64,000 nucleotides of DNA from Lactobacillus sp. W8174 (GTDB taxonomy: Bacteria > Bacillota > Bacilli > Lactobacillales > Lactobacillaceae). Below are positions 16,448 through 25,003 of this stretch, piece after piece. Where the stretch lies: positions 312,966-376,965 of the forward strand of contig NZ_JACFRN010000002.1 of assembly GCF_016100975.1 (NCBI RefSeq), written 5' to 3'. Position 1 is the stretch's first letter; the number at the start of each line of letters is the position of its first letter. Both the position numbers and the translations under genes were made by a program. A model generated the notes under the pieces. The model did no database searches and had not been told where the DNA came from. It saw nothing but the letters and a program-made list of their open reading frames with translations.

Positions 16448-16481
16448 AAAAAAGCATCTTCTTGCTTGAAGATGCTTTTTT
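16448..16481. terminator. Bidirectional terminator
   Basis: AAAAAGCATCTTC and GAAGATGCTTTTTT pair perfectly around a short loop. It serves the rightward kinase-like gene and the leftward pbuX gene. Confidence 0.9.
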
Positions 16482-16521
16482 GTAGTAAATAGAATTGTCT
16501 CAAGGGTAAAGACAATTTTAT

Positions 16522-17835
16522 TTACATGATATTTGCAGTTTGAGTTTTTTGCTTTGCCTTTCTGTCACCTCCTTTAAGTAAGAAGTTCAGGATAGTAGCT
16601 GACAAGCTGGTAATTACGATCCCATTACTTAGAAATAATTGGACAGTAGCCGGCAGGTTTTTGAAAAATTGGGGATAAATAGTAACGCCGAGTCCAAGTC
16701 CAATTGAGATGGCAATAATTAATACATTATTGTTATCGCTGAGGTCAACTTTAGCTAAAGTCTTAATGCCCTGAACAGCAATCATGGTAAACATGACCAG
16801 CATGGCACCACCTAAAACTGGGGTAGGAATGATTGTTACCATGGCACCGATTTTAGGCAACAATCCCATAGCCATGAGTAAGCCGCCTGCCCAATAAATC
16901 GGACGCTTGGTTTTAATACCAGATAATTGCAGAAGACCAACATTTTGAGAGAAAGTAGTGTAAGGAAAAGCATTGAATAAACCGCCAAAAATTTGGGCGA
17001 TGCCTTCAGCACGATAGCCTTTTTTCAAGTCTTCTTCGGTCACATCATGGTGCAAAAGATCACCAATTGCAAAGAATACTCCAGTAGACTCAACCATTGA
17101 TACTAAAGCAATAATGATCATTGTCAGGCTGGAAGACCATTCAAATTTCGGTACTCCAAAATAGAACAGTTGAGGTAAGTGAAACCAAGATGCTTCCACT
17201 ACAGGAGTGAATGAGACTAGTCCCATACAGGCTGCAATTACTGTTCCAGCAACTAAGCCGATTAAAACTGAGATTGACCTGATGAATCCTTTAGTCCAAA
17301 TTTCCAGTGCCAAGATAATGAACATGGTGCAAAAAGCCAGAAGGAGATTTTGACCACTGCCAAAACTTTTAGCAGCAGAATTGCCACCACCCATATTTTG
17401 AATTGCCACTGGAACAAGTGTTAAACCTATAGTGGTGATTAAAGTCCCTGTTACGACGGGAGGAAAGAATTTTTTAATTTTAGCAAAAACGCCTGAGATT
17501 AAAACTACAAAAATGCCGGCAACAATGATGGCACCATACATGTCGTTGATTGAGAATTTTTGACCAATCATTTGCAATGGGGCAACTGCTTGAATGGCGC
17601 AGCCCAAAATGACTGGAAAACCAATGCCGAAGTACTTATTGCGCATTAATTGTAATAGCGTAGCTAAGCCGCACATGAAAATGTCAATTGAAACAAGGTA
17701 AGTCATTTGTGCAGGAGAAAATTTTAATGCATTTCCAATTAGAAGGGGTACAGCGACTGCCCCGGAATACATTGCTAACAGGTGCTGTAAACCTAAAACA
17801 GCTGCTTTTTGCTGGCTAACTTCTTTTTCTGCCAT
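16522..17835 (-). CDS. pbuX: Xanthine permease, NCS2 family
   Basis: A 437-residue nucleobase transporter with about 12-14 hydrophobic helices. NCS2 marks include GLQHLLAMYSGAVAVPLLIG at the N terminus, VESTGVFFAIGDL (the conserved Glu region) and AFPYTTFSQNVGLLQLSGIKT. Its ATG overlaps the stop of xpt in TAATG, so the two are translationally coupled. Linkage to xpt and the guanine riboswitch supports xanthine (or guanine) as substrate rather than uracil. Confidence 0.92.
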   Translation of the reverse strand: MAEKEVSQQKAAVLGLQHLLAMYSGAVAVPLLIGNALKFSPAQMTYLVSIDIFMCGLATLLQLMRNKYFGIGFPVILGCAIQAVAPLQMIGQKFSINDMYGAIIVAGIFVVLISGVFAKIKKFFPPVVTGTLITTIGLTLVPVAIQNMGGGNSAAKSFGSGQNLLLAFCTMFIILALEIWTKGFIRSISVLIGLVAGTVIAACMGLVSFTPVVEASWFHLPQLFYFGVPKFEWSSSLTMIIIALVSMVESTGVFFAIGDLLHHDVTEEDLKKGYRAEGIAQIFGGLFNAFPYTTFSQNVGLLQLSGIKTKRPIYWAGGLLMAMGLLPKIGAMVTIIPTPVLGGAMLVMFTMIAVQGIKTLAKVDLSDNNNVLIIAISIGLGLGVTIYPQFFKNLPATVQLFLSNGIVITSLSATILNFLLKGGDRKAKQKTQTANIM

Positions 17836-18413
17836 TAGTTTTCTCCCACGAAATGTACTTGATTGTTAGCTAAACTGTCGATTTCTGCCAAGGCTTCGAG
17901 GCGATAACCGTGTTCTTTAATCCAGTCGCTACCGCCCTGGAAAGTTTTTGCGACTACGATACCGACACCAGCTACTTCAGCACCAGCTTGGTTAGCAATA
18001 TTAATCATGCCTTTAACTGCTTCGCCGTTTGCCAGAAAGTCATCAATAATTAATAAACGATCATCTTTGTGCAGGAATTTTTGCTCAACACAAATTTGAT
18101 TAGTGACTTTCTTGGTGTAAGAATAAACATCGGCCCAATAGACAGCATCATTAAGCGTAGCGGGCTTTTTCTTACGGGCAAAGACCATTGGCACATGTAA
18201 TTCGTAGGCCGTCATTACTCCTGGTGCAATTCCTGAAGCTTCGCAGGTTAACACCTTTGTGATGCCACCGTCCTTAAATAGTTGACTAAATTCTTCTCCG
18301 ACTTTCTTCATTAGTTCGGGATCTACTTGGTGATTTAAAAACGAGTTGATTTTTAAAACGTTACCTGGTAGAACTTCTCCGTCACTGCGAATCCGGTCTT
18401 CTAATAACTTCAC
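17835..18413 (-). CDS. xpt: Xanthine phosphoribosyltransferase
   Basis: A 192-residue enzyme converting xanthine and PRPP to XMP. The GTG at 18413 is chosen because GAAGGAG lies six bases upstream and the protein then starts with KLLEDRIRSDGEVLP, as in known Xpt. The frame extends upstream into the riboswitch terminator and is not coding there. The PRPP-binding loop LLIIDDFLANGEA is visible near residue 125, and SFLNHQVDPELM near residue 22. It is the first gene of the riboswitch-controlled xpt-pbuX operon. Confidence 0.95.
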   Translation of the reverse strand: MKLLEDRIRSDGEVLPGNVLKINSFLNHQVDPELMKKVGEEFSQLFKDGGITKVLTCEASGIAPGVMTAYELHVPMVFARKKKPATLNDAVYWADVYSYTKKVTNQICVEQKFLHKDDRLLIIDDFLANGEAVKGMINIANQAGAEVAGVGIVVAKTFQGGSDWIKEHGYRLEALAEIDSLANNQVHFVGEN

Positions 18414-18431
18414 TTTTTTCTCCTTCAAAAC

Positions 18432-18475
18432 AAAAAGGGCTTTTCCTACCAAAACTATGGTAAAAAAAGCCCTTT
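18432..18475 (-). terminator. Expression-platform terminator of the guanine riboswitch
   Basis: On the minus strand AAAGGGCTTTT and AAAAGCCCTTT form a stem followed by TTTG. It lies between the aptamer and the xpt ribosome site (18420-18426), the position of a ligand-controlled intrinsic terminator. Confidence 0.85.
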
Positions 18476-18508
18476 AAACCAGTATTTTAACTAATTTAAA
18501 TGCTACAT

Positions 18509-18575
18509 TATCCATAGTTCAGAATTTACGGTTCTGAGTAGAAACTGCCGACCTCATTACGGCAATATATAGATA
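18509..18575 (-). promoter_or_regulatory. Purine riboswitch aptamer, guanine/hypoxanthine type
   Basis: Minus-strand P1 pairs TATCTATA (18575-18568) with TATGGATA (18516-18509). P2 is GCCG/CGGC, the core junction reads AGTTTCTAC, and P3 pairs TCAGAA with TTCTGA around CCGTAAA. J3-1 reads ACTATG; the base equivalent to position 74 is C, which specifies guanine-type ligands rather than adenine. It controls xpt-pbuX by transcription termination. Confidence 0.93.
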
Positions 18576-18595
18576 TTTATTTTCCTGTTGCAAGC

Positions 18596-18624
18596 ATTGT
18601 AACAGAGTCGCATAATATGTGCAA
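18596..18624 (-). promoter_or_regulatory. Promoter of the xpt-pbuX operon
   Basis: Minus strand TTGCAC (18624-18619), 17-base spacer, TACAAT (18601-18596), about 20 bases upstream of the aptamer. Confidence 0.75.
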
Positions 18625-18710
18625 GACCAATTTTAAAAGTAAATCTCGAATTATTTATATGATTACTTTTAAAAATATTCGTGAACTAATAATGCTACGC
18701 TAAAAAATTG

Positions 18711-18739
18711 TTGACCACTGAACTATTTCTTAGTAAAGT
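18711..18739 (+). promoter_or_regulatory. Possible guaA promoter
   Basis: TTGACC (18711-18716), 17-base spacer, TAAAGT (18734-18739). The -10 box is weak. Upstream, ATTTTAAAAGTAA and TTACTTTTAAAAAT (about 18633-18673) form an AT-rich inverted repeat of unknown meaning. Confidence 0.35.
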
Positions 18740-18776
18740 TGATATTGTATTAAATAAGGTTAGTAAAGGAGTTTGG

Positions 18777-20333
18777 ATGTCGGTGAAAAAGAATATTAGT
18801 GATTTTGATGAGATTATTGTGCTCGATTTTGGCAGTCAATATAATCAATTAATCACACGGCGGTTGCGGGATTTTGGTATTTATTCTGAACTTTTGCCCC
18901 ATGATATTAGTATGGACCAAATAAGGCAGATTAACCCCAAGGGCATTATTTTTTCGGGAGGTCCTAACAGTATTTATGACCAAAATGCTTTGAAAGTTGA
19001 CCCTGAAATTTTTAAGTTGTGCATACCCATTCTGGGCATTTGTTACGGGATGCAACTAATGGCTTCTTATTTAAACGGCAAGGTCGAAAAAGCTGCTAAT
19101 TCTGAATACGGTCGTGCCGACATTGAAGTTGAAGATACTAACTCCGTTTTATTTGCCGGTTTGCCCAAAGATGAATACGTCTGGATGAGTCACGGTGATT
19201 TGGTCACTGGTGCGCCTGCTGGTTTTGAAACGGTCGCTTCAAGTAAGAATTGCCCGATTGCCGCTATTGCTAACGATCAAGCTAAAATGTATGGTATTCA
19301 GTTCCATGCGGAAGTGCGCAATACGCAGTATGGTCTTGATATTTTGCGTAATTTTGCCTTTAAAGTTTGCGGCGCTAAGGCTGATTGGTCAATGTCTGAT
19401 TTTATTGACCTGCAAATTGCTGAAATTAGAAAAACTGTGGGGGATAAGAAAGTAATTCTGGGACTATCTGGCGGGGTAGATTCCAGCGTCACCGCCACCC
19501 TTTTGCACAAAGCGATTGGCAACCAGCTGACAGCTATTTTTGTGGATCATGGTATGTTGCGCAAAAATGAAGGTGATGAGGTAATGGCTGCCTTGAACCG
19601 GGATTTAGGCGTTAACATTATTCGGGTAAATGCCCAAGAGCGCTTTTTAAATAAACTGAAGGGTGTCACCGAGCCAGAGCAAAAGCGTAAAATTATTGGC
19701 AAAGAATTTATTGAGGTATTTGCCGACGAAGCAAAGAAAATTAAGGATGTGGACTTTTTGGCCCAAGGCACCCTGTACACCGATGTGATTGAGAGTGGCA
19801 CGAATACTGCCCAGACAATTAAGTCGCACCATAACGTTGGTGGGTTACCTAAAGATCTGCATTTTAAATTAATTGAACCTTTGCGCAAGTTATTTAAGGA
19901 TGAAGTACGTGAACTGGGTGAAAAATTAGGCATTCCTCACGATTTGGTTTGGCGTCAGCCATTCCCAGGACCTGGCCTTGGTATTCGCGTTATTGGCGAA
20001 GTAACTGAGGATAAACTCAAACTGGTGCGTGACAGTGATGCAATTTTGCGGGATGAAATTAAAAAGGCCGGTTTACAGGAAAAAGTATGGCAATACTTTA
20101 CCGTTTTGCCCGGTATCAAATCCGTGGGCGTGATGGGTGACGGGCGCACTTACGACTATACCATTGGTATTCGTGCCGTTACCTCAATTGATGGGATGAC
20201 CGCTGATTTTGCTCGCTTGCCATGGGATGTTTTGCAAAAAATTTCAACGCGAATTGTTGATGAAGTGCCAAACATTAACCGTGTAGTCTACGATGTCACC
20301 AGTAAGCCACCATCAACGATTGAGTGGGAATAA
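18777..20333 (+). CDS. guaA: GMP synthase (glutamine-hydrolysing)
   Basis: A 518-residue enzyme converting XMP to GMP. The N-terminal class I glutamine amidotransferase half has the nucleophile Cys in GICYGMQLM and the catalytic FHAEV. The ATP-pyrophosphatase half has the PP-loop GLSGGVDSS near residue 232, and the C terminus [13 protein letters not shown] is the dimerisation domain. The ATG at 18777 with AAAGGAG five bases upstream is chosen over the open frame that starts at 18708. Divergent to xpt-pbuX, it completes a local xanthine-to-GMP salvage route. Confidence 0.97.
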   Translation: MSVKKNISDFDEIIVLDFGSQYNQLITRRLRDFGIYSELLPHDISMDQIRQINPKGIIFSGGPNSIYDQNALKVDPEIFKLCIPILGICYGMQLMASYLNGKVEKAANSEYGRADIEVEDTNSVLFAGLPKDEYVWMSHGDLVTGAPAGFETVASSKNCPIAAIANDQAKMYGIQFHAEVRNTQYGLDILRNFAFKVCGAKADWSMSDFIDLQIAEIRKTVGDKKVILGLSGGVDSSVTATLLHKAIGNQLTAIFVDHGMLRKNEGDEVMAALNRDLGVNIIRVNAQERFLNKLKGVTEPEQKRKIIGKEFIEVFADEAKKIKDVDFLAQGTLYTDVIESGTNTAQTIKSHHNVGGLPKDLHFKLIEPLRKLFKDEVRELGEKLGIPHDLVWRQPFPGPGLGIRVIGEVTEDKLKLVRDSDAILRDEIKKAGLQEKVWQYFTVLPGIKSVGVMGDGRTYDYTIGIRAVTSIDGMTADFARLPWDVLQKISTRIVDEVPNINRVVYDVTSKPPSTIEWE

Positions 20334-20344
20334 TAAGATAAATT

Positions 20345-20380
20345 AGCTTTGCTAGCTACTAGGCTTTCAAAGCTTTTTAT
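20345..20380 (+). terminator. Terminator of guaA
   Basis: AGCTTTG (20345-20351) and CAAAGCT (20368-20374) pair, followed by TTTTTATTTT. Confidence 0.75.
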
Positions 20381-20563
20381 TTTCACTCATAATTTTTATG
20401 AGCGAGCGTGTTTAATATTTTTAATTTATAAAAAATGTTAAAACAGTTCATTTAGTTGTTTAAAACAAATTTAATATCATAAAATAATTTTAAAGATTGC
20501 ATTAATGTGAATTTTTGAGGAAAATAAAAGTATAAATGCGTATTAATAAGGGAGGTGTTTTTA

Positions 20564-21676
20564 ATGGTAACTAGATTAGGCATAAATCCACATACTTTGT
20601 CTTATTATATTGATAATTCTGGTGTTTCCAAAGATTATTTACAAATGAAAGTTCAGAACATTGATGCTTTTTTAGATGGCAGTAAAAACCCTACTTTTAA
20701 TCAACTTTCAAAAATTGCTAAACTTATTGATGTGCCGACTGGTTTGCTGCTACTTTCAGATCCAGTTGAGGCCAATAAGAATACACTTAAATTTAGAACG
20801 ATTAATTCAAATCGTATTGAAAAGATTAGTAATGAACTTAGAGATACGATTATTGAAATGCAAACAAAGCAGGAATTTCTCCGAAATGAAATAGATTATG
20901 AACTTGATTTTATTGGAAAATATTCAGTTAAAAGTGAGTATCAGCAAGTTGTAGATGATATTCGCAATTATCTCAATATTCCGATTAACTATCAGAAAAA
21001 TGTGGGAAAGAATGCGTTGAAATATTTTAGAGATAAAATGAGTCAAATAGGCATTTTTATCTTCTTTAATGGATCGGTAAAAAGCAACACGCATCGAAGT
21101 TTGTCGCTAGATGAGTTCAGGGGTTTTGTCTTAAGTGACAAAAAAGCACCTATTATTTTCGTTAATTCTAAGGATAGCGAAGCAGGTCGATTATTTACAC
21201 TTGTTCATGAATTAGTTCATCTTTTTCTTGATCAGGAAGAAATACTCAGTTTAGTTGATGCAGAATCATACAAGTTTGATCGCACAGAAGCTTTTGTTAA
21301 TAAAGTTACAGCCGAAATATTGCTGCCAGATAAAGAAATTAGAAAACTAAATAACTACGATATTGAATTTTTAGCTCACAAATTTCCTGTTAGTAAATTT
21401 GTCATTGTACGTAGATTATATGATATGAACATTTTGACAAAAAAAGAATATGATGAAAAGGTTTCACAGTTAGAAAAAGAATTTGCAAAAATTCCGCCAA
21501 GCAAAAAATCTAAGGGCGGAAATTATGATAATAATATCAGGTTTCACTTTGATCAGACTTTTGTGCATTATATTGAAAATGCCATAAAACAAAATAAGAT
21601 TACTTATACGGATGCTTTTAATATTGTTGGTGTTAGTTATAAGTCGTTTAAGATTCTGACGGGGGGCAGAATGTAA
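20564..21676 (+). CDS. ImmA/IrrE-family metallopeptidase with N-terminal helix-turn-helix-like region
   Basis: A 370-residue protein. The N-terminal 70 residues (GINPHTLSYYIDNSGVSKDYLQMKV...FNQLSKIAKLIDVPTGLLL) look like an XRE-type DNA-binding or recognition module. The second half has the zinc peptidase motif LVHELVHLFLDQ (His215, Glu216, His219) and a downstream acidic ligand region TEAFVNKVTAEILLP. GGGAGG precedes the ATG at 20564. Its stop overlaps the start of the PIN-domain gene as TAATG. Such peptidase-PIN pairs are predicted toxin-antitoxin or defence modules; here the peptidase would be the controlling partner. Confidence 0.85.
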   Translation: MVTRLGINPHTLSYYIDNSGVSKDYLQMKVQNIDAFLDGSKNPTFNQLSKIAKLIDVPTGLLLLSDPVEANKNTLKFRTINSNRIEKISNELRDTIIEMQTKQEFLRNEIDYELDFIGKYSVKSEYQQVVDDIRNYLNIPINYQKNVGKNALKYFRDKMSQIGIFIFFNGSVKSNTHRSLSLDEFRGFVLSDKKAPIIFVNSKDSEAGRLFTLVHELVHLFLDQEEILSLVDAESYKFDRTEAFVNKVTAEILLPDKEIRKLNNYDIEFLAHKFPVSKFVIVRRLYDMNILTKKEYDEKVSQLEKEFAKIPPSKKSKGGNYDNNIRFHFDQTFVHYIENAIKQNKITYTDAFNIVGVSYKSFKILTGGRM

Positions 21677-22182
21677 TGGAAAAATATTTGCTGGATACTA
21701 ATATCTATATAAATTTTTATGAACGGTATTATCGGGTAAAGTATTTTCCAAGCTTTTGGGCTAAGCTACCCGCCATTTTAAATAAATATGTTGCCATTCC
21801 CGAAATTGTGGTTGATGAAAACTACCAAGACACTAATTTTAGAAAATGGTTGGACAAAAATTATTTAAAAGAAATAATAAACCATAAAAACTATGCAATG
21901 CAATGGGCACAAGTACTACAATATATTGATGACTGTGAATATTATAAAGAAGAAGCTTTATCAGCTGACAGAGGATGGGCACATGAGAAAATTGCAGATC
22001 CTTGGCTTATTGCTATTGCAAAAGAAGAAAATTTAACAATTGTAACAAGCGAAATTCGTAATCCTAATTTGCATAATCCAAATGGTAATAAGGCTGCAAA
22101 AATACCTGATGTGTGCGATGATTTAGAAGTTGGTTGCATTGACATGAATGATTTCTTTGAAAAAATCAATTTGTGCATTTGA
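21676..22182 (+). CDS. PIN-like domain protein, DUF4411 family
   Basis: A 168-residue protein with PIN-nuclease features: MEKYLLDTNIYINFYERYY at the N terminus (first acidic Asp7), an internal Glu in IPEIVVDENY and a C-terminal acidic cluster KIADPWLIAIAKEENLTIVTSE. These acidic residues would bind metal for RNA cleavage. It is translationally coupled to the ImmA-type peptidase. It is most likely the toxin or effector of the pair. No terminator follows; about 160 bases of AT-rich DNA separate it from the next gene. Confidence 0.8.
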   Translation: MEKYLLDTNIYINFYERYYRVKYFPSFWAKLPAILNKYVAIPEIVVDENYQDTNFRKWLDKNYLKEIINHKNYAMQWAQVLQYIDDCEYYKEEALSADRGWAHEKIADPWLIAIAKEENLTIVTSEIRNPNLHNPNGNKAAKIPDVCDDLEVGCIDMNDFFEKINLCI

Positions 22183-22260
22183 ATTTTTAGACCGCGCTAA
22201 TTATTTACTAAACTAAAAATATCAAGAGTTGAAAAACAATCAGACATAATAATTTGAAAA

Positions 22261-22283
22261 CAAATTGGTGCTAAACTAATTTG
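22261..22283. promoter_or_regulatory. Possible operator palindrome upstream of acetolactate decarboxylase
   Basis: CAAATTGGT (22261-22269) and ACTAATTTG (22275-22283) form a dyad with one mismatch around a short centre. It lies about 60 bases upstream of the decarboxylase start. No matching regulator gene is adjacent, so its function is unknown. Confidence 0.35.
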
Positions 22284-22345
22284 TAAAAACTAATCTTGTT
22301 CTGGTTGTTTTTATATATAAGTTTTTGAAAAAAGGAGCAGCAAAT

Positions 22346-23056
22346 ATGACAAAAAACACATTATTTCAACACGGGACAATGCAAATGCTAGTTGAAGGTT
22401 TATTGGAAGGTACTTTACCGCTGCGAGAATTGTTAAAACATGGCAATATTGGTATCGGAACTGGTGATGGCGTTGATGGTGAATTAGTGATATTAGACGG
22501 TGTTGGTTACAAAATAGATGTTAGTGGTCCAGCTGTGAAACTGCCAGATGATTTTAAAGTGACTTATGCTGACGTTAGTTTTGCGGATTATCACGAATTC
22601 AAAGAATACCAAAATGTCGAATTAACAGAAATGCTAAAAGATGTTTTAACCAAAAATAACGTCCAAAATCAATTTTTCGCAATATTGACTAAAGGTGTTT
22701 TCCAAAAAATTCGTACAAGGTCTTCTAAAAAATCTCATAAGCCTTATCCGTCTCTGGGAAAAATAGCTGAAAATCAAGTAGAGTTTGAAGCTGAAAATAT
22801 TTCAGGCACAATGATTACTTATTACACACCAACTGTTTTTCAAGGTGTTGGAGTTTCAGGATTTCACAATCACTTTTTGGCCGACGATTTAAGCTTTGGC
22901 GGTCATGTTTTGGCAGCTACAATGAAAGATGTAACAGTCAGCGTTCAGCCAATAGAAAACTTTGAATTGCATTTGCCAGTTGATAATCAGGAATTTTTAA
23001 ATGCGAATTTAAGTGACACCAGCAAGTTAGATAATGTTATTTCGAAATCGGAATAA
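22346..23056 (+). CDS. budA: Alpha-acetolactate decarboxylase
   Basis: A 236-residue enzyme converting acetolactate to acetoin. The metal-binding signature GFHNHFLADDLSFGGHV is near residue 171 with three histidines, and the N-terminal LFQHGTMQMLVEGLLEGT is typical. The ATG at 22346, seven bases after AAAGGAG, is preferred over the upstream in-frame start. No acetolactate synthase gene is in the window, so the substrate must come from elsewhere in the genome. A strong terminator follows. Confidence 0.95.
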   Translation: MTKNTLFQHGTMQMLVEGLLEGTLPLRELLKHGNIGIGTGDGVDGELVILDGVGYKIDVSGPAVKLPDDFKVTYADVSFADYHEFKEYQNVELTEMLKDVLTKNNVQNQFFAILTKGVFQKIRTRSSKKSHKPYPSLGKIAENQVEFEAENISGTMITYYTPTVFQGVGVSGFHNHFLADDLSFGGHVLAATMKDVTVSVQPIENFELHLPVDNQEFLNANLSDTSKLDNVISKSE

Positions 23057-23079
23057 ATTTATATGCAAATAAAATAAAG

Positions 23080-23119
23080 AGTGTTCAATTATAGTTAAAA
23101 CTATAATTGAGCATTTTTT
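23080..23119 (+). terminator. Terminator of budA
   Basis: GTTCAATTATAGTT and AACTATAATTGAGC pair through about 14 bases, followed by ATTTTTT. Confidence 0.88.
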
Positions 23120-23401
23120 AATGACTCAAATTTTTTAAAAATAGAGTGGCTAATAATTTTAACAATACACTTCAGAAAGTAAGAATTTACCAAAAAAGTA
23201 AAAAACCTTTTAATTACCGTCATTACTGTAAACCAACAAATCAAAAAGTAAACACTTTCAAACTAATTTTTCATTGGAATTAGTTTTTATTTATAACCAG
23301 CGATTATATTTTGTTTGCTAATTTGACACCCTTGCTCATTCATTTTATTATTAGATAAATTTAATAAAATTGATTTAGCATTAAATGAAAGACGCAAGCA
23401 T
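23120..23401 (+). promoter_or_regulatory. Intergenic region with promoter of the ABC exporter operon
   Basis: A good promoter is TTGACA (23323-23328), 17-base spacer, TATTAT (23346-23351). Upstream, AAACTAATT/AATTAGTTT (23260-23286) followed by TTATTT forms a second hairpin that might end a short transcript. The rest (23120-23255) is AT-rich, with no open frame or RNA I can recognise. Confidence 0.6.
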
Positions 23402-25003
23402 ATGACATTAAGGGGACTGATTGGCTCTAATAAACAACGAGCAATTTTTATTATTTTACTTTATTTTATTTTCGCTGTTACCGGCTCACTTGACCAATAT
23501 TTTTTTCAATTTGCAGTTAATGGATTAAGTGTCGGCAATTTGCCAGTTTACATTCGCTGGCAATTAATTGAATTTATCCCAGTAGTTTGTGGTGTATTTA
23601 TTCTGCCTTTAGCGACTTACCTTTTTAACGCTCAGATTCAGGAATATCTTGATCAATTAAGAGGGCAAATGGTAGACCATTTTTATACTGAAAACGATGC
23701 GACTGTGGCGCAAATGCAGAACTATCTGCAAAGCAATCTCGATACTTTGACCAGCGATTTTGCTCTGCCGTGGGTTAATGTTCTTAGCAATTTATTCATT
23801 ATCTTGCTTTCTGCTGGCGTCCTTTTTAGCTTAAATTGGTCTTTTGTTTTACTAACTGCAACTTTTGTTCTAATAGATTTAAGCTTACCCAAAATAATGG
23901 CGCGCATGACTTCAGAGGCAAGTAGAAAAGTGATGCAAAATACTAGCGCTTTTTTTACTGGTATCGGTGAATGGATCAATGGCTTAAATGAACTGCGGCG
24001 GTATCATGCATGGACGATCCTAAATAAAGAATTGAGCAGCTACGCTGAGAAGTTAGAAAAATCTAAAGTCAATCAAACCAATAAAAACTGTGCTTCTAAT
24101 ACAATTAATGGAATTGGCAATACCTTAGGGCAAATGTCGATCGCCTTTTTAGCGGGCATCCTGTTTTTAACTGGGCAAATAAAAATTGGGGCGGCATTAG
24201 CTTCGACTTCTTTTGCTTTCGGTATTTTTTCAGCTGTGTCCTCTATTACAAGTGCTGCGGTCAAGATTAAATCCACTAAAAATATCAATCAAACTACTGC
24301 TAGTCTGATTTCTAACACTAAAACCAAACCGAATAGGTCATCTGCTCAAATTGCCCAAATTGAAATTAAAAATTTGGCGCTTAAATATCCTAATGGTCCA
24401 ATAATTAAATATCCCGATTTTGTGGTCAATAAGGGTGAAAAAGTTTTGCTTGCAGGCGACAGTGGAACTGGCAAGTCAACACTCTTTCAAGCTCTTTTGG
24501 GTAAGATCAAGCCCTATCAAGGGCAAATTATTTTCAGAAATAAAGCAGGGCAAGCTTTTCAACCAAATTTAAAACGTATCAGTTACATTGCTCAAGATCC
24601 GCAATTATTTCCAGGAACAATTGCGGAAAATATCGTGATGTTTCATCGACAATTGTTGGATCAAGTGCCTAATTTAATTAATAAAGTGCAATTGCAGAGC
24701 GATATTGCAAGGTTTCCCCAAGGAACTGATACCCAAGTTGATTTGGATAAAAACAATTTATCTGGTGGTCAAAGGCAAAAGATTATCCTAGCCAGATCAG
24801 AAGTTTTCGCTGATGAAATTATTTTGCTGGATGAAGCGACAAGTGCCATTGATAGTAAAGCAACTATGCAAATTATTGCTGACCTGACTCACACTAACAA
24901 GACCGTGATCATGATTGCTCATAATCTTAATTCTGAGGTTAAAAATATGTTTGATAAAACGATTCGGTTAGCAAGCCAGAAGGAGAGAAACGATGACTTT
25001 TAA
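23402..25003 (+). CDS. ABC exporter half-transporter (membrane plus ATPase), first of a pair
   Basis: A 533-residue protein. Residues about 15-300 hold six hydrophobic helices. The C-terminal ATPase has Walker A AGDSGTGKST (about residue 357), Q-loop IAQDPQLFPGT, signature LSGGQRQK, Walker B IILLDEATSA and the switch histidine MIAHN. It overlaps the next ABC gene by 11 bases, so the two are expected to form a heterodimer. Substrate is unknown. The ribosome site before the ATG is weak. Confidence 0.88.
   Translation: MTLRGLIGSNKQRAIFIILLYFIFAVTGSLDQYFFQFAVNGLSVGNLPVYIRWQLIEFIPVVCGVFILPLATYLFNAQIQEYLDQLRGQMVDHFYTENDATVAQMQNYLQSNLDTLTSDFALPWVNVLSNLFIILLSAGVLFSLNWSFVLLTATFVLIDLSLPKIMARMTSEASRKVMQNTSAFFTGIGEWINGLNELRRYHAWTILNKELSSYAEKLEKSKVNQTNKNCASNTINGIGNTLGQMSIAFLAGILFLTGQIKIGAALASTSFAFGIFSAVSSITSAAVKIKSTKNINQTTASLISNTKTKPNRSSAQIAQIEIKNLALKYPNGPIIKYPDFVVNKGEKVLLAGDSGTGKSTLFQALLGKIKPYQGQIIFRNKAGQAFQPNLKRISYIAQDPQLFPGTIAENIVMFHRQLLDQVPNLINKVQLQSDIARFPQGTDTQVDLDKNNLSGGQRQKIILARSEVFADEIILLDEATSAIDSKATMQIIADLTHTNKTVIMIAHNLNSEVKNMFDKTIRLASQKERNDDF

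Noticed and set aside
18509..18575. Adenine-type purine riboswitch
   Set aside because: The base after the P3 stem in ACTATG corresponds to C74, the guanine-type residue, and the downstream genes are xpt and pbuX.
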